Of a stretch of DNA of 64,000 nt, positions 41,972 through 54,724 are shown piece after piece. A model generated the notes under the pieces. That model saw nothing but the letters and a program-made list of their open reading frames with translations. It ran no database searches and was not told the origin of the DNA. The number at the start of each line of letters is the position of its first letter. The stretch's first letter is position 1. Source of the DNA: Solwaraspora sp. WMMD1047 (GTDB lineage: Bacteria; Actinomycetota; Actinomycetes; Mycobacteriales; Micromonosporaceae). The translations under genes were made by a program, and so were the position numbers. The stretch spans positions 868,001-932,000 of the forward strand of contig NZ_JARUBL010000001.1 in the NCBI RefSeq assembly GCF_029626155.1, written 5' to 3'.

Positions 41972-42049
41972 TCTGACTGATTCAGTGACGCTGCCCCGGA
42001 CCGGCCCGTGCCGGGCCGGGGCAGTGCTCCGTTGAAGGGACCAAGGTAA

Positions 42050-43693
<1,644 letters not shown>

Positions 43694-43709
43694 CCCGACC
43701 CCATCGAAT

Positions 43710-43748
43710 CGATCCGCGTGACCGGGCACCACCCGGTCACGCGGATCG
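43710..43748 (+). terminator. Terminator of groESL
   Basis: A 17-base perfect stem (43710-43726 with 43732-43748, arms GATCCGCGTGACCGGG and its complement) with a 5-base loop, followed by a pyrimidine-rich run. It lies 17 bases after the groL stop. Confidence 0.85.
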
Positions 43749-43930
43749 TTTCCGTTTCCGACCCGCTCGTTCCTTGATCTGGCGCACTGTGTCGTTGGAT
43801 TCGGGCGCTTGTGACGGCTGGGTGCGCCAGGATCTTGGGGGTCGGGGCTGGGGGCGGCCGATTCTTACGTGGTTCTTTCCGGATCGGCTGGTTGTGGCGG
43901 TCAGCAGACCGGCTGGCCACACTGGTGGGC

Positions 43931-45511
43931 GTGACGACTAGTCCAGACCTGCTCCGGGCCGCCGGCCCGACCGGCCCGACCCGCGGTGTTGCCGGCCTTG
44001 CCGGGGTGGCCGCCGCGGCGGTCGCGCTCGGCTTGGCCGAGCTGGTGGCGGTGCTCACCGGCTCCCGGTCGGCCCCGCTGGTGGCGGTCGGCGGAGTGGT
44101 CGTGGACGTGGTGCCTGCCCCGCTCAAGCAGTTCGCCATCGATGTTTTCGGCCGCTACGACAAGATCGCCCTTCTGATCGGCACGGCCGTCCTGCTCGCC
44201 GCGTTCGCCGCGCTGATCGGCATAGTCGCGGTCCGGTCGTTGGCCACCGGGTTCGCCGGCATCGCCGTCTTCGGTGCGATCGGGGTGCTGGCCGCGCTGA
44301 CCCGCCCCGGCGCCGGGCCGGCCGCCGCATTGCCGTCGCTGCTCGGCGCCGGGTTCGCCGGCTGGCTGCTCTGGCTACTGCTGCGCGGCCCGTTGCAGAT
44401 CGACACCGACGCGGTGCCCGCCAACCAGGTCGGCGGCGGTGCGGCGGAGGGGCGGCGGCGGTTCCTTACCGGGGTGGGGGTGGCGCTCGGCGGGGCGGCG
44501 GTGGCCGGGCTCGGTGGTCGGTGGTTGTCCACCCGGCGTGGGGTTTCGGCGGCCCGGTCCGCGGTGGTGCTGCCGACCCCGGCCAGCGCGGCCACGGCGG
44601 TGCCGGCCGGGGCCGACCTGTCGCTGCCGCAGCTCGCCCCCTACGTCACGCCGAACTTCGCCTTCTACCGGATCGACACCGCCCTGGTCGTGCCGCAGGT
44701 CGATCCGGAGACCTGGCGGCTGCGGATCCACGGCCGGGTCCGCAACCCGATCACCCTGAGCTTCGCCGACCTGCTCGCCCGGCCGATGGTCGAGCGGCAC
44801 ATCACCCTCGCCTGCGTCTCCAACGAGGTGGGTGGCGACCTGATCGGCAACGCCCGCTGGCTCGGCGTACGGATCGCCGACCTGCTCGACGAGGCGCAGC
44901 CGCTGGACGGTGCCGACCAGGTGGTCGGCCGCTCCGCCGACGGCTGGACCTGCGGCACCCCCACCGCCGTCCTACGCGACGGGCGGGACGCGCTGCTGGC
45001 CGTCGGGATGAACGGCGAGCCGCTGCCGGTCCAGCACGGGTTCCCGGTCCGGGTCGTGGTGCCGGGCCTGTACGGCTATGTTTCCGCGTGCAAGTGGGTC
45101 GTCGAACTGGAGTTGACCAGCTTCGCCGACTTCGACGCGTACTGGGTGCCTCGGGGTTGGTCGGCCGAGGGGCCGATCAAGACGCAGTCCCGGATCGACA
45201 CCCCCCGGGGGCGCAACAATCTGACCGCCGGACCGGTCCCGGTGGCCGGCGTGGCCTGGGCCCAGCACCGCGGCATCCAGCGGGTCGAGGTACGGGTCGA
45301 CGAGGGTCCCTGGCAGGAGGCGACCCTGGCCGAAACCGTCTCGATCGACACCTGGGTGCAGTGGTCCTGGCGCTGGGAGGCCACCCCCGGCGAGCACACC
45401 CTGCAGGTGCGCGCGACCGACGCCACCGGCGAGGTGCAGACCGAGCAGCGCCGCCCGGTGGAACCGGACGGCGCGACGGGGTGGCACTCGGTGAACGTCA
45501 CTGTTCGGTGA
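43931..45511 (+). CDS. Membrane-bound molybdopterin-dependent oxidoreductase (sulfite-oxidase fold)
   Basis: About 526 residues from GTG 43931; an upstream in-frame ATG at 43811 would add unconserved residues. Four or five transmembrane helices (about 18-40, 75-175, 180-205) anchor a periplasm-facing catalytic domain. It carries the cofactor cysteine in HITLACVSNEVGG (Cys295), RWLGVRIADLLDEAQ and DGWTCGTPTAVL. The C-terminal Ig-like dimerisation domain (GVAWAQHRGIQRVEVRVDEG) is of the sulfite oxidase type. The electron acceptor and substrate are not predictable. It sits between groEL and the whiB gene, convergent with the latter. Confidence 0.87.
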   Translation: MTTSPDLLRAAGPTGPTRGVAGLAGVAAAAVALGLAELVAVLTGSRSAPLVAVGGVVVDVVPAPLKQFAIDVFGRYDKIALLIGTAVLLAAFAALIGIVAVRSLATGFAGIAVFGAIGVLAALTRPGAGPAAALPSLLGAGFAGWLLWLLLRGPLQIDTDAVPANQVGGGAAEGRRRFLTGVGVALGGAAVAGLGGRWLSTRRGVSAARSAVVLPTPASAATAVPAGADLSLPQLAPYVTPNFAFYRIDTALVVPQVDPETWRLRIHGRVRNPITLSFADLLARPMVERHITLACVSNEVGGDLIGNARWLGVRIADLLDEAQPLDGADQVVGRSADGWTCGTPTAVLRDGRDALLAVGMNGEPLPVQHGFPVRVVVPGLYGYVSACKWVVELELTSFADFDAYWVPRGWSAEGPIKTQSRIDTPRGRNNLTAGPVPVAGVAWAQHRGIQRVEVRVDEGPWQEATLAETVSIDTWVQWSWRWEATPGEHTLQVRATDATGEVQTEQRRPVEPDGATGWHSVNVTVR

Positions 45512-45533
45512 CGGCGCCCGGTGCCCCAACTGA

Positions 45534-45929
45534 TCAGCGTTGACCGGCCGGGACCGGGCGCTGGGCGGGCACGGTCGACTTGTGCGGGCGGCCCAGCCGG
45601 GCCTCCAGCCGGGTGAGGTCCACCCGGCTGCGCTGCCGGTCGGCGAGGTCCTCCCAGCCGACCGCGAGCAGCCGCAGCCGCTCCGACTCGCTGAACCCAC
45701 CCCAGACGCCGTACGGCTCCCGCACGCTGAGGGCGTGTGCCGCGCACTCGGCCCGCACCGGGCAGGTTCCGCAGACCGCCTTGGCCTGGGTTTCCCGCCG
45801 GTTGCGCGACGAGCCGCGCTCGCCGTCCGGGTGGAAGAACTGGGCGCTGTCCCGACCGCGGCAGGCGCCGAGTCGCTGCCAGTCCCACAGATCGACAATG
45901 GGTCCCGGAAGCCTGCGTACGTTCGACAT
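45534..45929 (-). CDS. WhiB-family iron-sulfur regulator, WhiB3/WhiD-like
   Basis: Predicted 131 residues from ATG 45929 (GGAGGG upstream; the in-frame codon at 45953 is rejected). The four [4Fe-4S] cysteines are Cys23, Cys53, Cys56 and Cys62 (GACRGRD, CGTCPVRAEC), followed by the GVWGG turn and a basic tail. LPGPIVDLWDWQ and FFHPDGERG closely resemble M. tuberculosis WhiB3 and S. coelicolor WhiD. Gene order (groEL, whiB3-like, DUF5319, guaB) matches that seen around these orthologues. Likely a redox-sensing partner of the primary sigma factor controlling development. Confidence 0.9.
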   Translation of the reverse strand: MSNVRRLPGPIVDLWDWQRLGACRGRDSAQFFHPDGERGSSRNRRETQAKAVCGTCPVRAECAAHALSVREPYGVWGGFSESERLRLLAVGWEDLADRQRSRVDLTRLEARLGRPHKSTVPAQRPVPAGQR

Positions 45930-46220
45930 CAGCACCCTCCCTCCGCGCGGCACCGCGAAAACACGTCAATCCGGTCGGGTCCGGGGCGGCGGGCCGCTCA
46001 AGTCGCGCCGTTCCGACCTGTCGACACCGATACCCCGTGCGCGGCGAACTCACACGTGTCCGCGTCTCTCGTCACCATCCGTCCGTTTTTGGACCCGTCG
46101 GCGCTGCCGCCATGTCGGGCAGGACGCCTCGCAACGGCTAAAATCACCGCCGCTCATCGGCGGGAAAGCCCTCGTGACCGGTCCCTGCCGTGGTCTCCTC
46201 ATTCAAGAGAGGAGATCAGC

Positions 46221-47279
46221 GTGCGTACCGTTCTGGTCTGTGTGCGGACCCCGATCGCCGCGCAGAGTGTCGCGGCCGTCGCCGCTCGTCTCGGGTTGTC
46301 CGGCGCCGTCCGGACCGCGGTCTCCGAGCCGGAGGCGATGGCCCGGCTCGGCGAGCGGGCGGCGGATGTGGTGCTCGCCGACACCGGGGTGACCCGGCCC
46401 GACACCGTCGGCTTCACCCGCCGGGTGCTGGCCCGTTCGCCGGGCGCGGCGGTGCTGCTGATCGGCACCGAGGACCCCGGGGTGGCCAACGCGGCGGTCG
46501 CGGCCGGGGCGCGTGGCCTCGTCCAGAGCGGCGAACGCGACCTGGTCGGGGCGATCGCCAAGGCGATCATGCTGTTGTCCGTGCCGCGCCGGCCGTCGAC
46601 CGGCCCGTCGCCGGGCGCGACCAGGCAGCCGCCCCCGGCTGGCCGGACCAGCCCGGCGACCGGGCGGACCCCGCTGGGGGCCGGATCACCCGGGACGCCC
46701 GGATCGCCCGGACCTGCCGGTGGGCCGGTCGGGGCCACCCCCGGCGCCGGAGCCGGCCGGATCGGCCCGGCCGGGGCCGACGGCGGTGACCCGCCGAGCG
46801 TCGTGCCCGTCCAGCGTGGGGACGACGCCCCGGCCGGTGAGCCGGCCGCCGAGACCCGGGGTAGGCCGGCGAACGAACCGGCGCCGGTGAACCGGGGCCC
46901 CGAACCGCGGTCGACCAGACCGCCGCTCTCGCCGCCCGGGTCCGCCGCCGGCTACCCGACCTCGCTGGACCCGCGCGCCAACGTGGCCGCCGACGCCCGG
47001 TTCGGCGGACCCCGTCGGGGCGTGCCGGCAAAGCCCGGCGGGTATGCGCTGCCGGCGCCGGCCGGCGCCGGCCCGACCCGCCGGGTCACCCTCACCGAGC
47101 GGGAGATGCAGGTGCTTGTCGGGATGGCCGAGGGCAAGAGCAACGCCGAGATCGGTCGCGAGCTGTTCGTCTCCGAGGACACCGTCAAGACGCACGCCCG
47201 CCGGCTGTTCCGCAAGCTCGGGGCGCGGGACCGGGCGCACGCGGTGGCCGCCGGCTTCCGAGCCGGACTGGTCGCCTGA
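46221..47279 (+). CDS. BldM-like atypical response regulator with long disordered linker
   Basis: Predicted 352 residues from GTG 46221 (GAGGAG upstream). The N-terminal 120 residues form a receiver-like fold (RTVLVCVRTPIAAQSVA) with an incomplete acidic pocket, so phosphorylation is doubtful. The C-terminal 65 residues are a LuxR/NarL helix-turn-helix, LTEREMQVLVGMAEGKSNAE then SEDTVKTHARRLFRKLG, nearly the same as Streptomyces BldM. Between them lies about 160 residues of Pro/Gly/Arg linker; BldM itself is only about 200 residues. The position beside the whiB3/whiD-like gene repeats the whiD-bldM neighbourhood. Confidence 0.8.
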   Translation: MRTVLVCVRTPIAAQSVAAVAARLGLSGAVRTAVSEPEAMARLGERAADVVLADTGVTRPDTVGFTRRVLARSPGAAVLLIGTEDPGVANAAVAAGARGLVQSGERDLVGAIAKAIMLLSVPRRPSTGPSPGATRQPPPAGRTSPATGRTPLGAGSPGTPGSPGPAGGPVGATPGAGAGRIGPAGADGGDPPSVVPVQRGDDAPAGEPAAETRGRPANEPAPVNRGPEPRSTRPPLSPPGSAAGYPTSLDPRANVAADARFGGPRRGVPAKPGGYALPAPAGAGPTRRVTLTEREMQVLVGMAEGKSNAEIGRELFVSEDTVKTHARRLFRKLGARDRAHAVAAGFRAGLVA

Positions 47280-47329
47280 GTCCGGTCAGCCGCCCGACGG
47301 TCCGCCAGGAGCGCCGGGACTCGGGCGGA

Positions 47330-49416
<2,087 letters not shown>

Positions 49417-49473
49417 CCTACCGGCCGGCCCCTCCGTCGAGCCGCGGCACCACTATTCGTTGAGGAGCACCCC

Positions 49474-50592
49474 ATGCGTGACGTGGTCGAGATCGGGCTG
49501 GGCAAGACCGCGCAGCGCGGCTACCACCTGGACGACATCGCGATCGTGCCGAGCCGCCGCACCCGGGACGTGGACGACGTCTCGACGAGCTGGCAGCTGG
49601 ACGCGTACCAGTTCCAGATCCCGTGCGTCGGGCACCCGTCCGACGCGACGATGAGCCCGGCGTCGGCGCGGCGGCTGGGTGAGCTGGGCGGTCTCGGTGT
49701 GCTCAACGTGGAGGGTCTCTGGACCCGGTACGAGGATCCGACGAAGGTGCTGGAGGAGCTGGCGAGCCTGGACGAGGAGGCGCACGCCACCCGCCGGCTG
49801 CAGGAGGTCTACGCCGAGCCGATCCGGCCCGAGCTGATCGCCGAGCGGGTCCGTGAGATGCGCGAGGGCGGGCAGACCGTGGCGGTGCGGGTCTCCCCGC
49901 AGCACACCCTCACGCTGGCTCCGGTGATCCTCGACGCGGGCGTCGACATCCTGGTCATCCAGGGCACCCTGGTCTCGGCCGAGCACGTCTCGACCACCGA
50001 CGAGCCGCTGAACCTCAAGGAGTTCATCGCCGACCTGGATCTACCGGTGGTGGCCGGCGGCTGCACCGACTACAAGACCGCGCTGCACCTGATGCGGACC
50101 GGGGCGGCCGGCGTGATCGTCGGGCTCGGCGGTGACGAGTGGTCGACCACCGAGTCGGTGCTCGGCATCCGGGTGCCGATGGCGACCGCGATCGCCGACG
50201 CGGCGGCGGCCCGCCGGGACTACCTGGACGAGACCGGCGGCCGGTACGTGCACCTGATCGCCGACGGCGACCTGCAGACCTCCGGCGACATCGCGAAGGC
50301 GCTCGGCTGCGGCGCGGACGCGGTGATGCTCGGCGAGCCGCTGTCGCTCTGCGAGGAGGCACCGGCCTCCGGCGCGTGGTGGCACCCGGCCGCCAGCCAC
50401 CCGAAACTGCCCCGCGGGGCGTTCGGGGTGGCCGGCGAGCCGCTGGGCTCGATGGAGAAGCTGCTGCACGGCCCGGCCGACGAGCCGGACGGCCAGCTCA
50501 ACCTCTTCGGTGGGCTGCGCCGGGCGATGGCCAAGTGCGGCTACCGCGACCTGAAGGAGTTCCAGAAGGTCGGCCTGGTCCTCGACCGCTGA
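49474..50592 (+). CDS. guaB3: IMP dehydrogenase-like protein GuaB3
   Basis: Predicted 372 residues, lacking CBS domains. It has a TIM barrel with YHLDDIAIVPSRRTRDVDDV and the phosphate loop [20 protein letters not shown]. The segment corresponding to the IMPDH cysteine loop reads GLGGDEWSTTES with no Cys, so ordinary IMPDH chemistry is not expected. Always adjacent to guaB in actinobacteria (here a 57-base gap). Its physiological reaction is still unsettled; regulatory or reductase-like roles have been considered. Confidence 0.92.
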   Translation: MRDVVEIGLGKTAQRGYHLDDIAIVPSRRTRDVDDVSTSWQLDAYQFQIPCVGHPSDATMSPASARRLGELGGLGVLNVEGLWTRYEDPTKVLEELASLDEEAHATRRLQEVYAEPIRPELIAERVREMREGGQTVAVRVSPQHTLTLAPVILDAGVDILVIQGTLVSAEHVSTTDEPLNLKEFIADLDLPVVAGGCTDYKTALHLMRTGAAGVIVGLGGDEWSTTESVLGIRVPMATAIADAAAARRDYLDETGGRYVHLIADGDLQTSGDIAKALGCGADAVMLGEPLSLCEEAPASGAWWHPAASHPKLPRGAFGVAGEPLGSMEKLLHGPADEPDGQLNLFGGLRRAMAKCGYRDLKEFQKVGLVLDR

Positions 50593-50596
50593 CCGG

Positions 50597-51352
50597 CTAG
50601 CTGGTGGCGACCAGTTCGGCGAGCACCGAGTCGAGGCGGTCGGCGGTCGAGCGGTCGAACTCCGGGCGGGACAGCGCGACCGGAGTGCCACGCCGGAGCG
50701 CGGTCAGCGGGGCGGACGGTGGGTCGGCCAGCAGCGTGGCCAGCCGGGTCGCGGTCGCGCCGACCGTGGATCCGAACACCGCCGCCGTCGCGCCGACCAC
50801 CGCCCGGGTGGGCTGTCGGAAGTAGCGGTGCATCCCACTGTTGACCAGGAGCGGGTTGTAGAGGACGTACCGGATGCGGCTGTCCGGGTCGCGGGCGGCG
50901 AAGCTCACCCCGATCAGGTCGTTGGCGCGGGCGCCCTGCATGGTGGCGGTGAACAGGCTGTAGCCGCGGGTGAGCTGCAGGTCGTCCCAGTGGATCCGGC
51001 CGGCCCGGATGCCGCCGGTGCCGCAGAGGTTGAGCAGGACCGGTGCGTCGGCCCGCTCCAGCGCCGGGCGGAGCCGCTCCGCGAGCAGGTAGCGGCTCAG
51101 CACGCCGATGGCGAAGGTCTGCTCGAAGCCCTCGGCGGTCACGACACGCCGCTGGTCGAAGCGGCCGGCCGCGAGCACCAGCACGTCGATCCGGTCGGGC
51201 AGCCGGGCGGCGAGCTCGGCGGTCTGCCGGACGGAGGTGAGGTCGGCGTGGGCGCTGCCGATGGCGATCACCCGGTCACCGCCGGCCCGGAGCCGATCGG
51301 CGAGGGCGCCACCGATGCCCCGCGTGCCGCCGGTTATCACGACTGTGCGCAT
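50597..51352 (-). CDS. Short-chain dehydrogenase/reductase
   Basis: Predicted 251 residues from ATG 51352. Rossmann cofactor motif TGGTRGIGGALADRL; Arg/Ser pattern RAGGDRVIAIGSAHADL suggests NADP. The usual catalytic Tyr-x-x-x-Lys is not obvious (GYSLFTATMQGARAND, where Lys is replaced), so it belongs to an atypical or reductase-inactive branch. Divergent, 47 bases apart, from an HxlR regulator that probably controls it. Confidence 0.82.
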   Translation of the reverse strand: MRTVVITGGTRGIGGALADRLRAGGDRVIAIGSAHADLTSVRQTAELAARLPDRIDVLVLAAGRFDQRRVVTAEGFEQTFAIGVLSRYLLAERLRPALERADAPVLLNLCGTGGIRAGRIHWDDLQLTRGYSLFTATMQGARANDLIGVSFAARDPDSRIRYVLYNPLLVNSGMHRYFRQPTRAVVGATAAVFGSTVGATATRLATLLADPPSAPLTALRRGTPVALSRPEFDRSTADRLDSVLAELVATS

Positions 51353-51399
51353 ACGCTGATCCTGCGTACCGATCGAGCCGGCCGAAAGAAGGCACATTG

Positions 51400-51771
51400 A
51401 TGTCACCGGTGATACCGCTGCCGGTCACCCCGGCCGATCGCGCCGCCTGTGTGGCGACCGAGGTGCTGCGTCGGGTCGGTGAGAAGTGGAGCGTGCTGGT
51501 CCTGGCGCTGTTGAGTGAGCGGCCCCACGGGTTCAACGAACTCGACCGGGCCATCGGCGGGCTGAGCCGGCGGATTCTGACCCGTACGCTGCGGACCCTG
51601 GAGAGTGACGGCCTGGTGAGCCGCCGCGAGACGCCACAACGGGTCGAGTACGCCCTGACCGGTTTGGGACGTTCGCTCCTCCCGCTGATCATCGCGATCG
51701 GCGAGTGGGCCGTCGAGCACGCGTCGGAGCTCGAGGAAGCCCGCCGGAGCGCGGTACGGGGGAGGACCTGA
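51400..51771 (+). CDS. HxlR family transcriptional regulator
   Basis: Predicted 123 residues from ATG 51400 (AAGAAGG upstream). Winged-helix DNA-binding protein with the HxlR hallmarks EVLRRVGEKWSVLVLALL, RPHGFNELDRAIGGLSRRIL and the wing LVSRRETPQRVEYALT. It has no N-terminal cysteine cluster of redox type beyond one Cys in AACVATE. Divergent from the SDR gene, it is its likely regulator. Confidence 0.92.
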   Translation: MSPVIPLPVTPADRAACVATEVLRRVGEKWSVLVLALLSERPHGFNELDRAIGGLSRRILTRTLRTLESDGLVSRRETPQRVEYALTGLGRSLLPLIIAIGEWAVEHASELEEARRSAVRGRT

Positions 51772-51829
51772 TCGCGGCGATCCGCGTACCTGTGGGCGGG
51801 CGGGGTGGTGGTGTGCCTACGCTGCCCGG

Positions 51830-53287
51830 GTGAGATTGTCGGGAACGAGGACGGGTCGAGCAGTCCGGCCAGCGGTGGCGGCGGGGCTGACAGTGGTGTT
51901 GGCGGTGACCGGCTGCACCGGTGGCCCCGGTACGCCGAGGGGCGGCACGTCACAGACCGGGACCACCCCCAGCTTCCAGCCCGGGGCCGAGGGCGTCGGC
52001 GACCCCTACTTCCCGGGCTACGGCAACGGCGGGTACGACGTTTCCAGCTATCACCTGCGGGTGCGCTACGACCCGGCAACCGACCGGCTCACCGGCGACG
52101 CCACCATCACCGCCACCGCCACCGAGGACCTGTCCCGCTTCAATCTGGACCTGACCGGGCTGACCGTCACGTCGGTGCGGGTGGACGGGGTCGACGCCGA
52201 GGAGGAGCACGACGACGCCGAGTTGATCATCACCCCGGCCGACGGACTGGTCCGGGGCGCCGAATTCACCGTGGATGTCGGCTACGAGGGGGTGCCGAGC
52301 CCGGTGACCAGCCCGGATCTCGGCGTGGGTGGGTTCATCGCCACCGACGACGGGGGGATCGCGCTCGGCCAGCCCGAATCGGCGAGTACCTGGTTCCCGG
52401 TCAACGACCACCCGGTGGACAAGGCGACCTACGACATCGAGATCACCGTCCCGGAAGGGCTCACCGCGCTGAGCAACGGGGTGCCCGGCGGCAACCGGAC
52501 GGCCGACGGCTGGACCACCTGGCGCTGGTCGGAGCGGACACCGATGGCCAGCTACCTGACCACTGTGGTGATCGGCGACTATCGGGTGACCACCGGCACG
52601 CACGCCGGAAAGCCGCTGGTGACCGCGATCGCGGCGAGCCTGCCCGAGGGCGGCGGAGCGGAGGCCTCCATCGCCCGCACCGGGGAGATCGCCGACTTCC
52701 TGGCGACCCGCTTCGGGCCGTACCCGTTCGAGGCGTATGGCGGTGTGGTGGTCGCCGAGGAGGAGATCCGGTACGCCCTGGAGACGCAGTCCCGGCCGGT
52801 GTACGGGCCGACGTTCTTCCGGTCCGGCCCGAACGACTGGGTGGTGGCCCACGAGCTGGCGCACCAGTGGTTCGGCAACAGCGTCTCGATCCAGCGGTGG
52901 TCGGACCTCTGGCTCAACGAGGGTTTCGCCAGCTACGCCGAGTGGCTCTGGGAGGAGCACGACGGCGGCAACACCGCGCAACGCAACTTCGAGACCGAGT
53001 ACGCCCGCACGGACTGGTCCAGCCCGACGCTCGACCCGGGCCGGGCCGGCCTGTTCGGCCGGGCGGTCTACAAGCGCGGTGCGCTGACGGTGCACGCGTT
53101 GCGGCTGGCCATGGGCGACGACGTGTTCTTCCGCTTCCTGCGGACCTGGACGGCGGAGAAGCGGGACGGCAACGTCACCACCGCCGACCTGATCACGGTC
53201 GCGGAGCGGGTCTCCGGCAGGCCACTGCGACCGCTCTTCGACGCCTGGCTCTCGGGCACCACGCCGCCGGCCATCCCGGGCGGCTGA
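51830..53287 (+). CDS. Secreted M1-family zinc metallopeptidase, lipoprotein
   Basis: Predicted 485 residues from GTG 51830. Signal with lipobox-like VLAVTGC (Cys near 29). After a Gly/Thr linker there is the beta-sandwich N-domain (YDVSSYHLRVRYDPATDRL) and the catalytic domain with HELAHQW and the distal Glu of NEGFASYAEW, the gluzincin HExxH-18-E arrangement. The long C-terminal helical domain of aminopeptidase N (about 850-900 residues) is missing; compact forms like this are common secreted actinobacterial peptidases. Confidence 0.92.
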   Translation: MRLSGTRTGRAVRPAVAAGLTVVLAVTGCTGGPGTPRGGTSQTGTTPSFQPGAEGVGDPYFPGYGNGGYDVSSYHLRVRYDPATDRLTGDATITATATEDLSRFNLDLTGLTVTSVRVDGVDAEEEHDDAELIITPADGLVRGAEFTVDVGYEGVPSPVTSPDLGVGGFIATDDGGIALGQPESASTWFPVNDHPVDKATYDIEITVPEGLTALSNGVPGGNRTADGWTTWRWSERTPMASYLTTVVIGDYRVTTGTHAGKPLVTAIAASLPEGGGAEASIARTGEIADFLATRFGPYPFEAYGGVVVAEEEIRYALETQSRPVYGPTFFRSGPNDWVVAHELAHQWFGNSVSIQRWSDLWLNEGFASYAEWLWEEHDGGNTAQRNFETEYARTDWSSPTLDPGRAGLFGRAVYKRGALTVHALRLAMGDDVFFRFLRTWTAEKRDGNVTTADLITVAERVSGRPLRPLFDAWLSGTTPPAIPGG

Positions 53288-53332
53288 GCACCGCCGGCCG
53301 GCTCCGGGCCGTCCCTTTCTCCGGGTACGCGG

Positions 53333-54523
53333 TCAGCGCGGCACGACGAGCTTCGGGTTGGCGGCCAGGAACTCGGTCACGTTGCCCTTGCGGACCGCCG
53401 CGATGAACTGGTCGCCGAGCTGGCCCAGCTCCTCGCCCCGGTAGCTGCCGCCGCTGCCGACCGAGTGGCCGGGCAGCGCGACCATGGTGATCGACTCGGC
53501 GGTGAGGCCGCTGAGCGCGAACGCGAAGTCGATCACCCGTTGGCCGCCGCCCTCGAAGACGAGCGTCTTGCCGATCGCCTTCACGACGGCGTTCAGCCGG
53601 TCCGGGTCGGTGGTGACGTCCTGGCTGATCAGGCGCGCCACGATGGCCTTGATGAGCTGCTGGTGGTGGCGCTGCCGGGAGTAGTCGCCGCCGGTGAGGT
53701 AGCGCTGCCGGGCGTAGTCCAGCGCCTGCCAGCCGTTCATCCGGCGCTGGCCCTTCTCGTAGACCATCTGTGGTCCGATGTAGCCGTACCCGTTGCCGTC
53801 GCGGTGTTTGCCGTTGGGTTGCCGGTGCTGGGACACCACCCGCTGGTCGACGTAGAGGTCGATGCCGCCGAGCGAGTCGACCAGGTTGTCCAGGCCGCCG
53901 AAGGTCAGCACCGCGCCGCCGTCGAACTTCTTGATGCCGGTGTAGTCGCTGACCGTGCGGGACAGCAGCTGGTAGCCCTGGGCCGCGCTGGGCGGCTGGT
54001 CACCCGGCCGGCGGCTGCCGTAGCTCATCGCGTGGGTGAGCTTGGTCCGGTCGCCGCGGAAGCGGGCCTTCGGGAAGGCCGGGATGTCGACCACCAGGTC
54101 GCGGGGGAGCGAGAAGAGGTACGCCCGGTCCAGGTTCGCCGTGATGTGCATGATCAGGACGGCGTCCGCGTGCGGTTCCCAGTCGGGTACGCCGACCCGG
54201 GTGTCCACGCCGACCAGCAGCAGGTTCAGCGGCCCGCGGATGTCGGCCCCGGGGGGCGGGGTGGGGCTCGGGGTGGGTGACGGGGTGGGGGTGCCGGTCG
54301 CCCCGGTGGAGGCGTCGGTCGGGCCGTTGCGGCCGGCGGCGCTCACCTGGTTGATCACCACGGCGCCGCCGCCGAGCAGCAGTACCGCCGCGATGCCGGC
54401 CGCCGGCAGCGCGATCCGGCGCCGCCGCCACCAGCTCCGGCGGCGGTCCGCGCCGGCCGCCCGGTCCGCGCGGTCCGCGTCGGCCGGGCCGTCCGCCCGC
54501 CCGTCCTGCCCGTTCTCGGTCAC
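53333..54523 (-). CDS. LytR-CpsA-Psr (LCP) cell-wall polymer ligase
   Basis: Predicted 396 residues from GTG 54523 (GGAGGGAG upstream). A short basic cytoplasmic head, one membrane helix (IALPAAGIAAVLLLGGGAVV), a Thr/Pro linker and an outer LCP domain follow. The domain has LLLVGVDTRVG, SLPRDLVVDIP, DNLVDSLGGIDLYV and ALDYARQRYLTGGDYSRQRH, containing the Arg/Asp residues that bind the polyprenyl pyrophosphate. Such enzymes attach teichoic-acid-like or arabinogalactan-type polymers to peptidoglycan. Confidence 0.9.
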   Translation of the reverse strand: MTENGQDGRADGPADADRADRAAGADRRRSWWRRRRIALPAAGIAAVLLLGGGAVVINQVSAAGRNGPTDASTGATGTPTPSPTPSPTPPPGADIRGPLNLLLVGVDTRVGVPDWEPHADAVLIMHITANLDRAYLFSLPRDLVVDIPAFPKARFRGDRTKLTHAMSYGSRRPGDQPPSAAQGYQLLSRTVSDYTGIKKFDGGAVLTFGGLDNLVDSLGGIDLYVDQRVVSQHRQPNGKHRDGNGYGYIGPQMVYEKGQRRMNGWQALDYARQRYLTGGDYSRQRHHQQLIKAIVARLISQDVTTDPDRLNAVVKAIGKTLVFEGGGQRVIDFAFALSGLTAESITMVALPGHSVGSGGSYRGEELGQLGDQFIAAVRKGNVTEFLAANPKLVVPR

Positions 54524-54724
54524 TGCGCCGACTCCCTCCAGCCGTACCTGGACGACCGGTCCGCCCCCTGGAAAGAACGCGTCGCCGGTCGTCGCGGTTG
54601 CGTGCCGGCGCCGGAAAGTCCGGGCGCCGGGGCGCCGTGGCGGGCCCGCCCAGCACCACCGCCCGTACGACTGCTCGGAAATGATCGCGCACGCTGGCCG
54701 TGGCGCAACAGCTACCGGTCGGTA

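Noticed and set aside
44460-44540. Arg-containing hydrophobic segment in the molybdopterin enzyme considered as a twin-arginine signal
   Set aside because: It lies after several transmembrane helices, so it is an internal membrane segment rather than an export signal.
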